Source: Pseudomonas sp. PB101
Lineage (GTDB): Bacteria; Pseudomonadota; Gammaproteobacteria; Pseudomonadales; Pseudomonadaceae
NCBI RefSeq assembly: GCF_009764265.1
Contig: NZ_RWIR01000073.1
Span: 84,384 to 148,383 of the forward strand
Length of the DNA stretch: 64,000 nucleotides
Direction: 5' to 3'
Shown here: in pieces, positions 24,416 to 33,890 of the stretch
How the letters are laid out: each line of letters begins with the position of its first letter
Position numbering within the stretch: position 1 is the stretch's first letter
The notes under the pieces: generated by a model
Database searches by the model: none
Told to the model about the DNA's origin: nothing
What the model saw: only the letters and a program-made list of their open reading frames with translations
Program-made: the position numbers and the translations under genes

Positions 24416-24742
24416 TCAACCCTGAACCAAACAACGAACCGCCGAAATCTCCGGCACTTCCACCCGACTCATATACACCCGCAACGGCTCGGTGATGTTG
24501 ATCCGGTCATCGATGTTCTGGTCCAGCAGCAACTGAATCAATTCGCGCTTTAACGTCATGATCTGTACAGGCCCCGGGGCCCAGACGAATTCGCTGGTCG
24601 GGATGATGCCGTCGTCCGCCACGTCCATGCCGAACGAGTCTTCGCTGAAGCGCACGATGTAGTGGCCGGTCTTGCGGTTGAGGCCAACGAAGCCTTTGAG
24701 TTGGTCGGCAGCCTGACAGATGAGCTGGGAGGTGATGCGCAT
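24416..24742 (-). CDS. Conserved protein of unknown function (108 aa)
   Basis: I do not recognise the family. The 108-residue protein has a beta-rich opening with GLNRKTGHYIVRFSEDSFGM and ends with LQ-type helices and a short beta segment (MSRVEVPEISAVRCLVQG). There is no signal peptide or membrane segment. ATG 24742 has a GGGG-type ribosome site about seven bases upstream; ATG 24766 (MLTIAGFT) is an alternative. The gene is divergent from glpQ. Confidence 0.72.
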   Translation of the reverse strand: MRITSQLICQAADQLKGFVGLNRKTGHYIVRFSEDSFGMDVADDGIIPTSEFVWAPGPVQIMTLKRELIQLLLDQNIDDRINITEPLRVYMSRVEVPEISAVRCLVQG

Positions 24743-24953
24743 GGTAAACCCCGCAATGGTGAGCATTGATTTGCACGCAGGGCCTGCGTTTCCCTCTGCC
24801 GGGGAAATTGCAGGGCCCCAGCGTACTGCAAACGGGTGCACAAAAGTGCTGACGAACATCAGCTTTAGACAGGTTTATGTCGGTCTCGCGATAGCGCCTG
24901 CAAAGATCAGTTGTTAAAAGGGACTGCTCACTCATCACGAAAGGAACTCGACC

Positions 24954-26081
24954 ATGCCTGCAACCTTTACCAAAAGCGCCCTGTTCTTGAGTCTGTTGCT
25001 CGGCCTCGGCCAGGTGCAGGCCGCCAGCGAGCCCACTCCCGCCGCACTCGCGACGCGCCTGGGCATTCCGTATCCAGCGGTGATCGCTCACCGTGGTGCG
25101 TCTTTCGATGCACCGGAATCCACCGCCGCCGCCTACAAGACCGCTCGCGACCTGGGCGCCGACTACCTGGAAATGGACCTGCAGCGCAGCAAGGACGGCG
25201 TGCTGTTCGTCCTGCACGACAACAATCTGCAACGCACCACCGACGTCGCCAGCAAATTCCCCGAGCGCAAGGACAGCCCGGCCAATGCGTTCACCATGGC
25301 CGAGCTGAAAACCCTGGATGCGGGCAGCTGGTTCAATGCCGCGTTCCCGGATCGCGCGCGTCCCGCCTTCGCCGGCCTGAAGATTCTGACCCTTGATGAA
25401 ATCATCGACATCGCCGAAGGCAATGCCCTGCACAAGCCCGGCCTGTACATCGAGACCAAGGAGCCCAAGCAGTTTCCCGGCATCGAGCACGACCTCAAGG
25501 CCAAACTCCAGGCGCGCGGCTGGCTGAATCCGGGCGAATCGAAACCGACGAACAGCCCGCTCGCGGTCGGCCAGGGCAACGGCAAAGTGGTCCTGCAGAC
25601 CTTCGAGAAGAGCAGCCTCGAACTGCTGCAAAAGGAAATGCCGCAGGTGCCGAAGATCCTGCTGTTGTGGGTCGGAGAAGGCAGTATCGAGCCCAAGTCC
25701 AACGTGACATTTGCCGAGTCCGGCGAAAAGGACAAAGCCGCTTACTACGCCAAACAGCAACCGAAGGACAAAGCCGAATTCCAGCAATGGGTCGACTACG
25801 CCAAGGCCCAGGGCGCCATCGGCACCGGCCCGTCCGCCGCACTGAGCGAAGGCGGCGACCAGAGTTATTCGGACCTGGTGCAACCCTGGATGAACCAGTA
25901 CACCCACGACCAGGGCCTGCTGGTGCACGTCTACACCATCGACGATGCGGTGGACTACCAGAAAGTCATGGGCGCCGGGGTCGACGGTATCTTCACCAAT
26001 CGCGCCAGTGAGCTGTTGAAGTTCTATAAACGTCCGGCGGCGGCAAGCGTGGCGCAGGTGCTAAAGAACAACGGCTACTAA
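24954..26081 (+). CDS. glpQ: Glycerophosphodiester phosphodiesterase, periplasmic
   Basis: Hydrolyses glycerophosphodiesters to glycerol 3-phosphate and an alcohol. A Sec signal peptide (MPATFTKSALFLSLLLGLGQ, cut after VQA) sends it to the periplasm. The GDPD core shows HRG at 46-48, PEST at 54-57, EMDLQRSKDG with metal-binding Glu73 and Asp75, and the catalytic His88 in LHDNNLQRTT. Length 375 fits GlpQ. No G3P transporter gene is next to it. Confidence 0.92.
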   Translation: MPATFTKSALFLSLLLGLGQVQAASEPTPAALATRLGIPYPAVIAHRGASFDAPESTAAAYKTARDLGADYLEMDLQRSKDGVLFVLHDNNLQRTTDVASKFPERKDSPANAFTMAELKTLDAGSWFNAAFPDRARPAFAGLKILTLDEIIDIAEGNALHKPGLYIETKEPKQFPGIEHDLKAKLQARGWLNPGESKPTNSPLAVGQGNGKVVLQTFEKSSLELLQKEMPQVPKILLLWVGEGSIEPKSNVTFAESGEKDKAAYYAKQQPKDKAEFQQWVDYAKAQGAIGTGPSAALSEGGDQSYSDLVQPWMNQYTHDQGLLVHVYTIDDAVDYQKVMGAGVDGIFTNRASELLKFYKRPAAASVAQVLKNNGY

Positions 26082-26099
26082 TCCAGAGTCGTGCAAAAC

Positions 26100-26196
26100 C
26101 CTGTGGGAGCGTGGCTTGCCCGCGAAGAGGCCATCAGCTCAAACATCAACGTTGGCTGACACTCCGCTATCGCGGGCAAGCCGCGCTCCCACAGGG
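26100..26196. repeat. REP pair
   Basis: Inverted REP units 26100-26125 and 26168-26196, downstream of glpQ. Confidence 0.88.
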
Positions 26197-26295
26197 ATTG
26201 GATTGATGCAGGACATGACGGAGGTTTTAAGGGTGGATTAAGTTACACACGCTAACCTGATCTCACTTAAACGGATCACCCAAGGAAAGAATCCC

Positions 26296-26604
26296 ATGAA
26301 GACCCTGACTGCCTTGTTCACCGCTGCAACCCTGACCCTCACCGCGGGCCTGGCCCAGGCTAAAGATGTTCCCGTCGACCAGATCCCTCAGTTGGTCAAG
26401 GACGGCAAGATCAAGCCGCTGGAAGAGTTGAACCAGATCGTGTTGAAGCTGCACCCGGGCGCCACCATCACCGACAGCGACCTGGACAAACACTCGACTA
26501 TCTACGAATACGAAGTCGAACTGCGTGACGCCAGCAATGTTGAATGGGACGTGGATTTGAACGCCGCCACCGGCGAAGTCCTGAAGAACAAGCAAGACGA
26601 CTGA
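26296..26604 (+). CDS. Secreted PepSY domain protein
   Basis: A 102-residue periplasmic protein: Sec signal peptide MKTLTALFTAATLTLTAGLA with cleavage after AQA, then one PepSY domain (about 45-100) with ATITDSDLDK, IYEYEVELRD and the closing VDLNAATGEVLKNKQDD. PepSY domains often inhibit peptidases or act in envelope sensing. No partner is adjacent. A strong terminator follows. Confidence 0.88.
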   Translation: MKTLTALFTAATLTLTAGLAQAKDVPVDQIPQLVKDGKIKPLEELNQIVLKLHPGATITDSDLDKHSTIYEYEVELRDASNVEWDVDLNAATGEVLKNKQDD

Positions 26605-26618
26605 TACACACAGTAAAG

Positions 26619-26651
26619 AGCCGCACGATTTTCGGATCGTGCGGCTTTTTT
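26619..26651 (+). terminator. Intrinsic terminator after the PepSY gene
   Basis: AGCCGCACGAT pairs with ATCGTGCGGCT around a TTTCGG loop, followed by six Ts. Confidence 0.93.
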
Positions 26652-26788
26652 GCGTCCAGGATTCAGACCGAAGTGCCAAGCCCTCATCCTGCAAGGCCTG
26701 CGTCACAAGGCTGTCATCAGCGCTTGCGATGATGCCGCTCAAGTGAACCTGCAAAACACGTGACAGGCACCTCCCCTTGCGAGCCCTC

Positions 26789-27811
26789 ATGAACCACAGC
26801 ATCGATCACAGCCATCGCGATACGGATCTGTTCGGCCTGCTCTACGGTTTCAGCTTTCGCCCCGGTGAACCCGGTCGGGAAATCAACTCCGCCGAGGCCC
26901 TGCACTATCTGCAACAACCGGAAAGTGACGAGCAATTTCTCTGGCTGCACCTGAACCTCGCCCACGCCGCATGCGAGCGCTGGATGAAAAGTCATCTGGA
27001 GTTGCCCGAGGAGTTTTTCGAAGCGCTGCACGAAGGCTCGCGCTCGACGCGCATCGAGCATGTCGATTCGGCGTTGCTGGCGGTGGTCAACGATGTGGTG
27101 TTCAACCTCAGCAACATGGTCTCCTCGGATGTCTCGACGCTGTGGGTGTGCGCCCGCAGCCGGCTGATCATCAGCGCCCGCCTGCAACCGCTGCACTCGG
27201 TGGACAAGTTGCGCTCGTCGGTGAAGGCCCGGGAGTGCTTTCGCTCCCCGCTGGAGCTGCTGGTGCATTTGCTGCGCGACCAGGGTGAAGTGCTGACCCA
27301 GATCGTGCGCAAGACCAGCCAGAGCGTGGACCAGATCGAGGACGAGTTGCTCTCCTCGCGCCTGTCGACCAACCGCGCCGAACTGGGCGCCAATCGTCGG
27401 GTGTTGGTGCGCCTGCAACGGCTGCTGGCGCTGGAGCCCGGCTCATTGCTGCGCCTGCTCAACCGGCCGCCGCAATGGCTGCAAAAGGAAGACGTGAAGG
27501 AGCTGCGCAAATCCACCGAGGAGTTTGCCCTGATCATCAACGACCTCACGGCGCTGGGTGAGCGGATCAAGCTGCTGCAGGAAGAGATCGCCGCCAACAT
27601 CAACGAACAGACCAACCGCACGCTGTTCACCCTGACGGTGGTGACGGTGCTGGCGCTGCCGATCAACATCATCGCCGGCTTCTTCGGCATGAACGTCGGC
27701 GGCATTCCGCTGGCCGGTGATCCGCAGGGGTTCTGGATCCTGGTGGCGCTGGTCGCAAGCTTTACCGTGATTGCCGGGCGCTGGGCGTTTCGCAAGCAGC
27801 GGGATTACTGA
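26789..27811 (+). CDS. zntB: CorA-family zinc transporter ZntB
   Basis: A 340-residue inner-membrane metal channel/transporter. A large cytoplasmic N-terminal domain (1-280, ending in a long helix with KLLQEEIAANINEQTNR) precedes two membrane helices with the family GMN motif (AGFFGMNVGGIPL) between them. ZntB relatives move zinc. ATG 26789 is used; the frame is open from a TTG at 26777. Confidence 0.88.
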   Translation: MNHSIDHSHRDTDLFGLLYGFSFRPGEPGREINSAEALHYLQQPESDEQFLWLHLNLAHAACERWMKSHLELPEEFFEALHEGSRSTRIEHVDSALLAVVNDVVFNLSNMVSSDVSTLWVCARSRLIISARLQPLHSVDKLRSSVKARECFRSPLELLVHLLRDQGEVLTQIVRKTSQSVDQIEDELLSSRLSTNRAELGANRRVLVRLQRLLALEPGSLLRLLNRPPQWLQKEDVKELRKSTEEFALIINDLTALGERIKLLQEEIAANINEQTNRTLFTLTVVTVLALPINIIAGFFGMNVGGIPLAGDPQGFWILVALVASFTVIAGRWAFRKQRDY

Positions 27812-27824
27812 ACGCACCCGGGCC

Positions 27825-27917
27825 CCTGTGGGAACGAGCTTGCTCGCGATAGCGATATATCAGCTGACAACAATGTTGAATTTGCCGACGTCATCGCGAG
27901 CAAGCTCGCTCCCACAG
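27825..27917. repeat. REP pair (GCGAGC type)
   Basis: Inverted units 27825-27850 and 27891-27917 between zntB and pit. Confidence 0.9.
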
Positions 27918-28040
27918 TTTTAAGCGCTCGATTTCAGATCAGCAGCCTGCGAAAAACCCAAACACTGACCCAGAGCAGTCTCCCTGTAACAATTGGCAAC
28001 GATTATCACCGGTACACCTCCCTTCTCAGGAATGTCCGTG

Positions 28041-29654
28041 ATGGCTACACCCTCCTTCACCGCCGCCCAGGCACCTGCCGGTAGCGCCAGACCGCAACTG
28101 GACAAGAAGCCCGGCCTGATCACCATCGTGGTGTTTGTTGCCGTGATGGCCATCGGCTTGCTGTTTACCGCCTACAGCCTGATGCACGACATGAACGAAC
28201 TCGGCACGGTGGTGACCACCTGGACCCCGTTCCTGCTGCTCGGCGTGGCGCTGCTGATCGCCCTGGGCTTCGAGTTCGTCAACGGTTTCCATGACACCGC
28301 CAACGCGGTGGCCACGGTGATCTACACCCACTCGCTGCCACCGAACGTTGCGGTGGTCTGGTCCGGTTTCTTCAATTTCCTCGGGGTGCTGCTGTCCAGC
28401 GGCGCGGTGGCGTTCGGCATCATCGCCCTGCTGCCGGTGGAGCTGATCCTGCAGGTCGGCTCGTCCGCCGGGTTCGCGATGATCTTCGCCCTGCTGATCG
28501 CCGCGATCCTGTGGAACCTCGGCACCTGGTGGCTGGGGCTGCCTGCATCGTCATCGCACACGCTGATCGGTTCGATCATCGGCGTCGGCGTGGCCAACGC
28601 CCTGATGCACGGCCGCGACGGCACCAGCGGCGTGGACTGGGCGCAAGCGACCAAGATCGGCTACGCACTGCTGCTCTCGCCACTGGTGGGCTTCGGCTTC
28701 GCGGCGCTGCTGTTGCTGGCCCTGCGTGCGTTCGTCAAGAATCGCGCGCTGTACAAGGAGCCCAAGGGCGAGACCCCGCCGCCTTGGTGGATTCGCGGCT
28801 TGCTGATCTTGACCTGCACCGGCGTGTCGTTTGCCCACGGTTCCAACGACGGCCAGAAAGGCATGGGCCTGATCATGCTGATTCTGGTGGGTACGCTGCC
28901 AATGGCGTATGCGTTGAACCGCACCATGCCGGCCGATCAGGCCTTGCAGTTCGCGGCGGTGGCCGAAGTCACCCAGCAAGCCCTGGTCAAGGCGGCGCCG
29001 CTGCCAGCGCCAGCCGATCCGCGCCCGGTGCTGTCCGAATACGTGCGCAGCAAGGAAGCGACCCCGCAACTGGTGCCGGCGCTGGCCGCACTGACCGGCA
29101 GCATCGGCGCCGAGGTCAAGGGCTACGGTTCGCTGTCGAAAGTCCCGGCCGAAGCCGTGGGCAACGTGCGTAACGACATGTACCTGACCAGCGAAACCAT
29201 TCGCCTGATGGACAAGAACAAGGTCGGCAATTTCGACGCCGACACCAATGGCAAGCTGCAACTGTTCAAGCAACAGATCGACAACTCCACGCGCTTCATT
29301 CCGTTGTGGGTGAAGATCGCCGTGGCCATCGCTCTGGGCCTGGGCACCATGGTCGGCTGGAAGCGCATCGTGGTGACCGTCGGCGAGAAAATCGGCAAGA
29401 CCCACCTGACCTACGCCCAGGGCGCCTCGGCAGAAACCGTGGCGATGCTGACCATCGGCGCCGCCGACATGTTCGGCCTGCCGGTGTCGACCACTCACGT
29501 GTTGTCCTCGGGCGTGGCCGGGACCATGGTCGCCAACGGCGGCGGCCTGCAGATGAAGACCATCCGCAACCTGCTGATGGCCTGGGTGCTGACCTTGCCG
29601 GCGGCGATCCTGCTGTCGGGCAGCCTGTACTGGTTGTTCACGCAGTTGTTCTGA
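28041..29654 (+). CDS. pitA: Low-affinity inorganic phosphate transporter (Pit family)
   Basis: A 537-residue permease that moves metal phosphate with protons across the inner membrane. The two Pit signature repeats are visible: GFHDTANAVATVIYTHSL with SGFFNFLGVLLSSGAVAFGI near the start and SFAHGSNDGQKGMGLIMLI in the middle; a second Pit half follows a long soluble loop (about 300-420), with GASAETVAMLTIGAADMFGL and PVSTTHVLSSGVAGTM. About ten membrane segments are expected. ATG 28041 has AGGA nine bases upstream; ATG 28032 is an alternative. Confidence 0.92.
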   Translation: MATPSFTAAQAPAGSARPQLDKKPGLITIVVFVAVMAIGLLFTAYSLMHDMNELGTVVTTWTPFLLLGVALLIALGFEFVNGFHDTANAVATVIYTHSLPPNVAVVWSGFFNFLGVLLSSGAVAFGIIALLPVELILQVGSSAGFAMIFALLIAAILWNLGTWWLGLPASSSHTLIGSIIGVGVANALMHGRDGTSGVDWAQATKIGYALLLSPLVGFGFAALLLLALRAFVKNRALYKEPKGETPPPWWIRGLLILTCTGVSFAHGSNDGQKGMGLIMLILVGTLPMAYALNRTMPADQALQFAAVAEVTQQALVKAAPLPAPADPRPVLSEYVRSKEATPQLVPALAALTGSIGAEVKGYGSLSKVPAEAVGNVRNDMYLTSETIRLMDKNKVGNFDADTNGKLQLFKQQIDNSTRFIPLWVKIAVAIALGLGTMVGWKRIVVTVGEKIGKTHLTYAQGASAETVAMLTIGAADMFGLPVSTTHVLSSGVAGTMVANGGGLQMKTIRNLLMAWVLTLPAAILLSGSLYWLFTQLF

Positions 29655-29680
29655 ATGTGGGAACGGGCTTGCAGGCAATC

Positions 29681-29712
29681 ATCCCGGCGGGTTTTCCCGC
29701 CGGGATTTTTTT
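29681..29712 (+). terminator. Intrinsic terminator after pitA
   Basis: An 11-bp stem ATCCCGGCGGG-TTTT-CCCGCCGGGAT is followed by a T-run. Confidence 0.93.
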
Positions 29713-29845
29713 CGTCCAGCGGCACGGCATTTGCTCACATGCTCGACGGCTTACGCTTTATTGACGCGCCACGCGTCCGCCAGCCCTTCAGTTTGTAAAT
29801 GGGATGCCGACTCATAAGGCACTCGATGTATTCAGGAGAGGAACC

Positions 29846-30712
29846 GTGAATCTGTACATCAATCAGCTGCAACACAAAGCTGACTTCAAAGAAGCCATTT
29901 ATGCGGGCGATATTTTCCTGAACACGCAGTTACGCGCCGCCAAAGAACTCTGTGCGTTCGCGCAGGAAAGCATTACGGCCGCCTTCGATGGCGAAACCAA
30001 CCACCAGGCGCTGCACACGCTGATGCCGGTGGAAGAGTTCGTGGTGCTGGTGACTCGCCTCAAGGGTCAGTTCACCAACAGCCTGCGGGTCAAGGAACTG
30101 ATCCGCAGCTTCACCGACGAAATCGGTGCCGCGCCCGAGGAATTCATTTTCGACGTACCGCGCATCCGTGTCGTGCCCAACTACGACTACCTGCACGCCG
30201 GCGTCAGCTATGCCTACAAGCCCCATCGCGATACCTGGTACGGCGGCGTCGACTGCCAGATCAATACCTGGATGCCGGTCTACACGATCCAGCCTGACCA
30301 GACCATGATGATCAACCCGGCCTACTTCGATGCCCCGGTGAAAAACACCTCGGCGCAGTGGAGCCTGACTGACTGGATCGACGTGCAGCGCCAGCGCGCC
30401 AAGGACAACGTCAAGGAAGAGGCGCGCCAACACCCGGTGCCCACCGAAGCGATCAACACCACCTCAGAACTGCGCATCGCCGGCAACACCGCCGAGATGC
30501 TCGTGTTCTCGGGTTCGCACCTGCACGGCACCGTGCCCAACTACACGCAACAAACCCGCTTCAGTGTGGACTTTCGCCTGATGCACCTCGACGACCTCAA
30601 GCACCGGCGCGGCGCGATCAACGTCGACAGCGCCTGCCCGGATGTCGGCGCCGGCTTCAAAGACTACTTCCACGTCCACGACTTTTCGAACTTCCAGGGA
30701 ATCCAGCAATGA
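29846..30712 (+). CDS. Probable 2-oxoglutarate/Fe(II)-dependent oxygenase
   Basis: A 288-residue protein with the likely metal triad of the 2OG oxygenases: HRD in YKPHRDTWYGG (about 128-130), a distal His in SGSHLHGTVPNYT (about 232), and an Arg 11 residues later in TRFSVDFR for 2-oxoglutarate. GTG 29846 is chosen because of the strong GGAGAGGAACC site. It overlaps the next gene by ATGA, so the hydroxylase and a TylF-type methyltransferase are made together. The substrate is unknown; hydroxylation followed by O-methylation of a sugar or peptide is an inference. Confidence 0.72.
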   Translation: MNLYINQLQHKADFKEAIYAGDIFLNTQLRAAKELCAFAQESITAAFDGETNHQALHTLMPVEEFVVLVTRLKGQFTNSLRVKELIRSFTDEIGAAPEEFIFDVPRIRVVPNYDYLHAGVSYAYKPHRDTWYGGVDCQINTWMPVYTIQPDQTMMINPAYFDAPVKNTSAQWSLTDWIDVQRQRAKDNVKEEARQHPVPTEAINTTSELRIAGNTAEMLVFSGSHLHGTVPNYTQQTRFSVDFRLMHLDDLKHRRGAINVDSACPDVGAGFKDYFHVHDFSNFQGIQQ

Positions 30713-31431
30713 CCAAGCGTCGCATCACGCCCGCCGAGGCCCAGTACAACGAAACCCGCACCAACGTCCTGAAACGGGTCGATGCCGAATACGTGGCCGA
30801 CGCTCCGTTCGTCTTCGCCAACCGCATTGGCGTCACGGCCGCGCTGTCGCGCATGGAACTGTTCAAGAAGGTTGCAGAAGTGCCTGGCGCAATCATTGAG
30901 TGCGGCGTGTACAAGGGCAACTCGTTGATGCTCTACATGCACCTGTCGATGATTCTCGAGCCCTATGCGATCAATCGTTCGATCGTGGGTTTCGACACCT
31001 TCGAAGGCTTCCAGAGCATCGACAAGAAAGAAGACCCGGCCGACGTCAACGAGACCATGTTCGCCGACACCGACCAGTCGCTGATCCAGGACATGATCGA
31101 CGCCAACGACCTGTTGCGCCCGGTCAACCGCATCCCGCGTTGCGAGCTGGTCAAGGGCGACATCGTCAAGACCGTGCCGGAGTGGGTCAAGACCCGTCCG
31201 GACCTGGTCGTGGCCATGCTGATCCTCGACACCGACCTGTACGAGTCGACCAAAGTCGCGCTGGAAACCTTCCTGCCGTACATGCCAAAAGGCGCCATCG
31301 TGGTACTCGACGAAGTCGCCTACCGCAACTTCCCGGGCGAAACCAAGGCCCTGCGTGAAGTGCTCGACCTGAACAAGATCGAACTCAAGCGCCTGCCGTT
31401 CGATTCGTGCGTGGGTTATTTCCACGTCTAA
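30709..31431 (+). CDS. TylF/macrocin O-methyltransferase-like protein
   Basis: A 240-residue class I SAM-dependent methyltransferase of the TylF family, known from O-methylation of antibiotic sugars. Key segments are the SAM loop IIECGVYKGNSLMLYM (about 63-78), GFDTFEGFQSID, LVKGDIVKTVPEW, and the metal-binding Asp cluster in MLILDTDLYEST with VVLDEVAY. It starts within the oxygenase gene, so it is translationally coupled. No glycosyltransferase or other tailoring gene is adjacent. Confidence 0.85.
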   Translation: MTKRRITPAEAQYNETRTNVLKRVDAEYVADAPFVFANRIGVTAALSRMELFKKVAEVPGAIIECGVYKGNSLMLYMHLSMILEPYAINRSIVGFDTFEGFQSIDKKEDPADVNETMFADTDQSLIQDMIDANDLLRPVNRIPRCELVKGDIVKTVPEWVKTRPDLVVAMLILDTDLYESTKVALETFLPYMPKGAIVVLDEVAYRNFPGETKALREVLDLNKIELKRLPFDSCVGYFHV

Positions 31432-31446
31432 CGCAACGACGTAAAA

Positions 31447-31539
31447 CCTGTGGGAGCGAGCTTGCTCGCGATGAGGCCGCTACATTCAACATCACTGTTG
31501 ACTGAACAACCGCCATCGCGAGCAAGCTCGCTCCCACAA
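31447..31539. repeat. REP pair (GCGAGC type)
   Basis: Inverted units 31447-31473 and 31513-31539 between convergent genes. Confidence 0.92.
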
Positions 31540-31565
31540 GGGCCAGGTTCCCACCGGGGCCGGGG

Positions 31566-32462
31566 TCAGACTTCTGACCGGATCACCTCTCCCAGCCAAT
31601 CCATGAACACCCTCACCCGCAACGGCAAATGCCGCTGCCTTGCATACAGCAGTGACGCCTCCAGGGACGGTGCGGTGAACTGCGGCAACACCTCGACCAA
31701 TTCACCGCTTTGCAGGTATTGCCGCATGCCCATCCTCGGCGCCTGAATCAGGCCGAACCCACCCAGACAGGCGGCCTCGTAGGCATCGGTGCTGTTGACC
31801 GTGACACTGCCGGCCATCGGCAGGCGCTGCACCTGCCCCTTGTCGACGTACACAAACCCTTCCGAACGCGCGCCCAGCACACCGACGTAGTGCACCAGCC
31901 GATGTTGCGCCAGATCCTCCAGCCGCTCGGGCATGCCATAGCGCTGCACATACGCAGGGCTGGCGCAGTTGACCATGGTGAATTCACACAGGTGCCGCGC
32001 CACCACCGATTGATCCGGCTGGGCGCCAATGCGCAGCACGCAATCGAAACCTTCGGCGAGCAGATCGACCCGGCGGTCGGTGCTGCTGATTTCCAGTTCA
32101 AGCAGCGGGTGCTGCGCCATGAACTGCGGCAAGCGCGGCATCACCACGCGACGGGCGAGAATGTTCGGCAGGTCGATGCGAATGCGCCCGACCAGCGACG
32201 CCTCGTCCTGGCGAAACAAACCCTCGATTTCGTCCATGTGCGACAGCAGATCCTTGCTGCGTTCGTACAACACCAGGCCATCCTGGGTGGCCTGCACCTT
32301 GCGTGTGGTGCGTTGCAACAAGCGGGTGCCAAGCAAGGCCTCCAGGGCCTGCACATGCTCGGACACCGTCGAGCGCGGCAGGCCCAGGCTTTCTCCGGCC
32401 AGGGTGAAACTGGACATCTCGCTGACTCGGACAAAGGTGCGCAACAGTTCCAGTTTATTCAT
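31566..32462 (-). CDS. LysR family transcriptional regulator
   Basis: A 298-residue regulator: N-terminal HTH (1-60: MNKLELLRTFVRVSEMSSFT with LGLPRSTVSEHVQALEALLG) and an effector-binding domain (about 90-290). It belongs to the CrgA/DmlR-like group. It is divergent from an SDR gene with a T-N11-A site between them, so it probably controls that gene. The effector is unknown. Confidence 0.92.
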   Translation of the reverse strand: MNKLELLRTFVRVSEMSSFTLAGESLGLPRSTVSEHVQALEALLGTRLLQRTTRKVQATQDGLVLYERSKDLLSHMDEIEGLFRQDEASLVGRIRIDLPNILARRVVMPRLPQFMAQHPLLELEISSTDRRVDLLAEGFDCVLRIGAQPDQSVVARHLCEFTMVNCASPAYVQRYGMPERLEDLAQHRLVHYVGVLGARSEGFVYVDKGQVQRLPMAGSVTVNSTDAYEAACLGGFGLIQAPRMGMRQYLQSGELVEVLPQFTAPSLEASLLYARQRHLPLRVRVFMDWLGEVIRSEV

Positions 32463-32481
32463 CGGCCTGCTCTTGTATTGT

Positions 32482-32494
32482 TCGGTTTATCCGA
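32482..32494. promoter_or_regulatory. LysR-type T-N11-A box
   Basis: TCGGTTTATCCGA is a palindromic T-N11-A motif, the usual core of LysR sites. It lies 20 bases before the lysR start and 91 before the SDR gene. A second CGGTTTA follows at about 32508. Confidence 0.6.
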
Positions 32495-32584
32495 CCAGTT
32501 ATTCCGGTTTAGCCATGTTTATCACCAACAAGCGGATAAATAAACTTCCTCACATCAACCGCCCATTGCATCTGAGGAAGTCCC

Positions 32585-33343
32585 ATGAACCGTAAAATCG
32601 CACTGATCACCGGCGCCAGCCGCGGCCTCGGCAAAAACGCAGCCCTGCATCTGGTCGCCCAAGGCATCGACATCATCGGCACCTACAACAGCCGCGCCGA
32701 TGAGGCGCAAGCACTGGTGGCCGAGATCGAAAGCCTGGGCGGTCGCGCCGTCATGCTGCAACTGGACGTCGCCCGCAGCGAGCATTTCGGCGCCTTTGGC
32801 GGCGAAGTCGCCAAGGGCTTGCACAGCCACTTCCAGCGCGAACGCTTCGACTTTCTGGTGAACAACGCCGGGATCGGCCTGCACGCCGACTTCGTCGACA
32901 CTACGGTCGAGCAGTTCGACCTGTTGGTGAACATTCATTTCAAGGGGCCGTTTTTCCTCACGCAGACGTTGTTGCCGTTGCTCAATGACGGCGGGCGCAT
33001 CGTCAATATTTCCAGTGGCCTGGCGCGCTTCAGCCTGCCGGGGCACAGCGCCTACGCGGCGATGAAAGGCGCGATGGAAGTGCTGACCCGCTACCAGGCC
33101 AAGGAGCTCGGCGCACGCGGCATCAGTGTGAATATCCTGGCGCCGGGCGCCATTGAAACCGACTTCAGTGGTGGCGCGGTGCGCGACAACCCTGAGTTGA
33201 ACACACTGGTGGCGAACAACACGGCCCTGGCTCGCGCCGGATTACCGGATGACATCGGCGCCGCGATTGCGCTGCTGCTGGCGCCCGGTAGCCAGTGGAT
33301 CAATGGCCAGCGCATCGAGGCGTCGGGGGGGATGTTTCTGTAA
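32585..33343 (+). CDS. Short-chain dehydrogenase/reductase
   Basis: A 252-residue NAD(P)-dependent oxidoreductase. TGASRGLG (9-16) binds the cofactor, NNAG is present near 95, and the catalytic Ser (ISSGL) and YAAMK (Y-x3-K) are intact. The end GSQWINGQRIEASGGMF is typical of classical SDRs. The preference for NADPH or NADH and the substrate cannot be read safely. It is divergent from, and probably controlled by, the LysR gene at 31566. Confidence 0.92.
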   Translation: MNRKIALITGASRGLGKNAALHLVAQGIDIIGTYNSRADEAQALVAEIESLGGRAVMLQLDVARSEHFGAFGGEVAKGLHSHFQRERFDFLVNNAGIGLHADFVDTTVEQFDLLVNIHFKGPFFLTQTLLPLLNDGGRIVNISSGLARFSLPGHSAYAAMKGAMEVLTRYQAKELGARGISVNILAPGAIETDFSGGAVRDNPELNTLVANNTALARAGLPDDIGAAIALLLAPGSQWINGQRIEASGGMFL

Positions 33344-33368
33344 GGCTGCCTCGCCACAAGAGCGGTGG

Positions 33369-33800
33369 TCAGCACACCTGGCGCACGACCATCCGCTCAC
33401 GCACCACGTCATACACCCAGTGATAGATGTAGGTGTATGGCAGGAAGAACAGCAGCACGCCGATATCCAGCACAAACGCCTGCCACAGGCTGATGTTCAG
33501 CCACCAGGCGATCAGCGGCACGCCCAGCGCGACCAGCCCACCTTCGAACATCAGCGCATGCACCACGCGGACCCAGGCGTTATGTGCGATGGCGAGGCGC
33601 TTCAGCGCCCGGTCGAACATGCCGTTGAACACCACGTTCCAGGCCAGGGCCAGCGCGGCCATGGCGACGGTGACGGCGCCCATGTCCAGCATCGGTTTGT
33701 CCATGATCCAGGCCAGCAACGGGGTACAGATCAGGATGGCCAGCAATTCGAAACCGATGGCCTGGAAAATACGTTCAATAATGGATTTGTTGGCGCTCAT
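33369..33800 (-). CDS. PACE family efflux transporter
   Basis: A 143-residue inner-membrane protein with four membrane helices in two tandem bacterial-transmembrane-pair domains. The first has ERIFQAIGFELLAILICTPL, the second VRVVHALMFEGGLVALGVPL; the conserved Glu in each N-terminal helix is present. PACE proteins export chlorhexidine, acriflavine or polyamines in other bacteria. ATG 33800 is chosen for its AGGGAG site. It is divergent from a LysR gene, as is common for this family. Confidence 0.88.
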   Translation of the reverse strand: MSANKSIIERIFQAIGFELLAILICTPLLAWIMDKPMLDMGAVTVAMAALALAWNVVFNGMFDRALKRLAIAHNAWVRVVHALMFEGGLVALGVPLIAWWLNISLWQAFVLDIGVLLFFLPYTYIYHWVYDVVRERMVVRQVC

Positions 33801-33890
33801 GGCCGAGCTCCCTGAAGTGACTGTGGTTGCCATGATCCATCATCACACCGATACTTCATAACCAATAACCATCGATAAAGGCGATAGTTC

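Noticed and set aside
29656..29676. A REP-like half unit (TGTGGGAACGGGCTTGCAGGC) after pitA
   Set aside because: The stem is imperfect and lacks a partner; it may be a decayed REP but is too weak to list.
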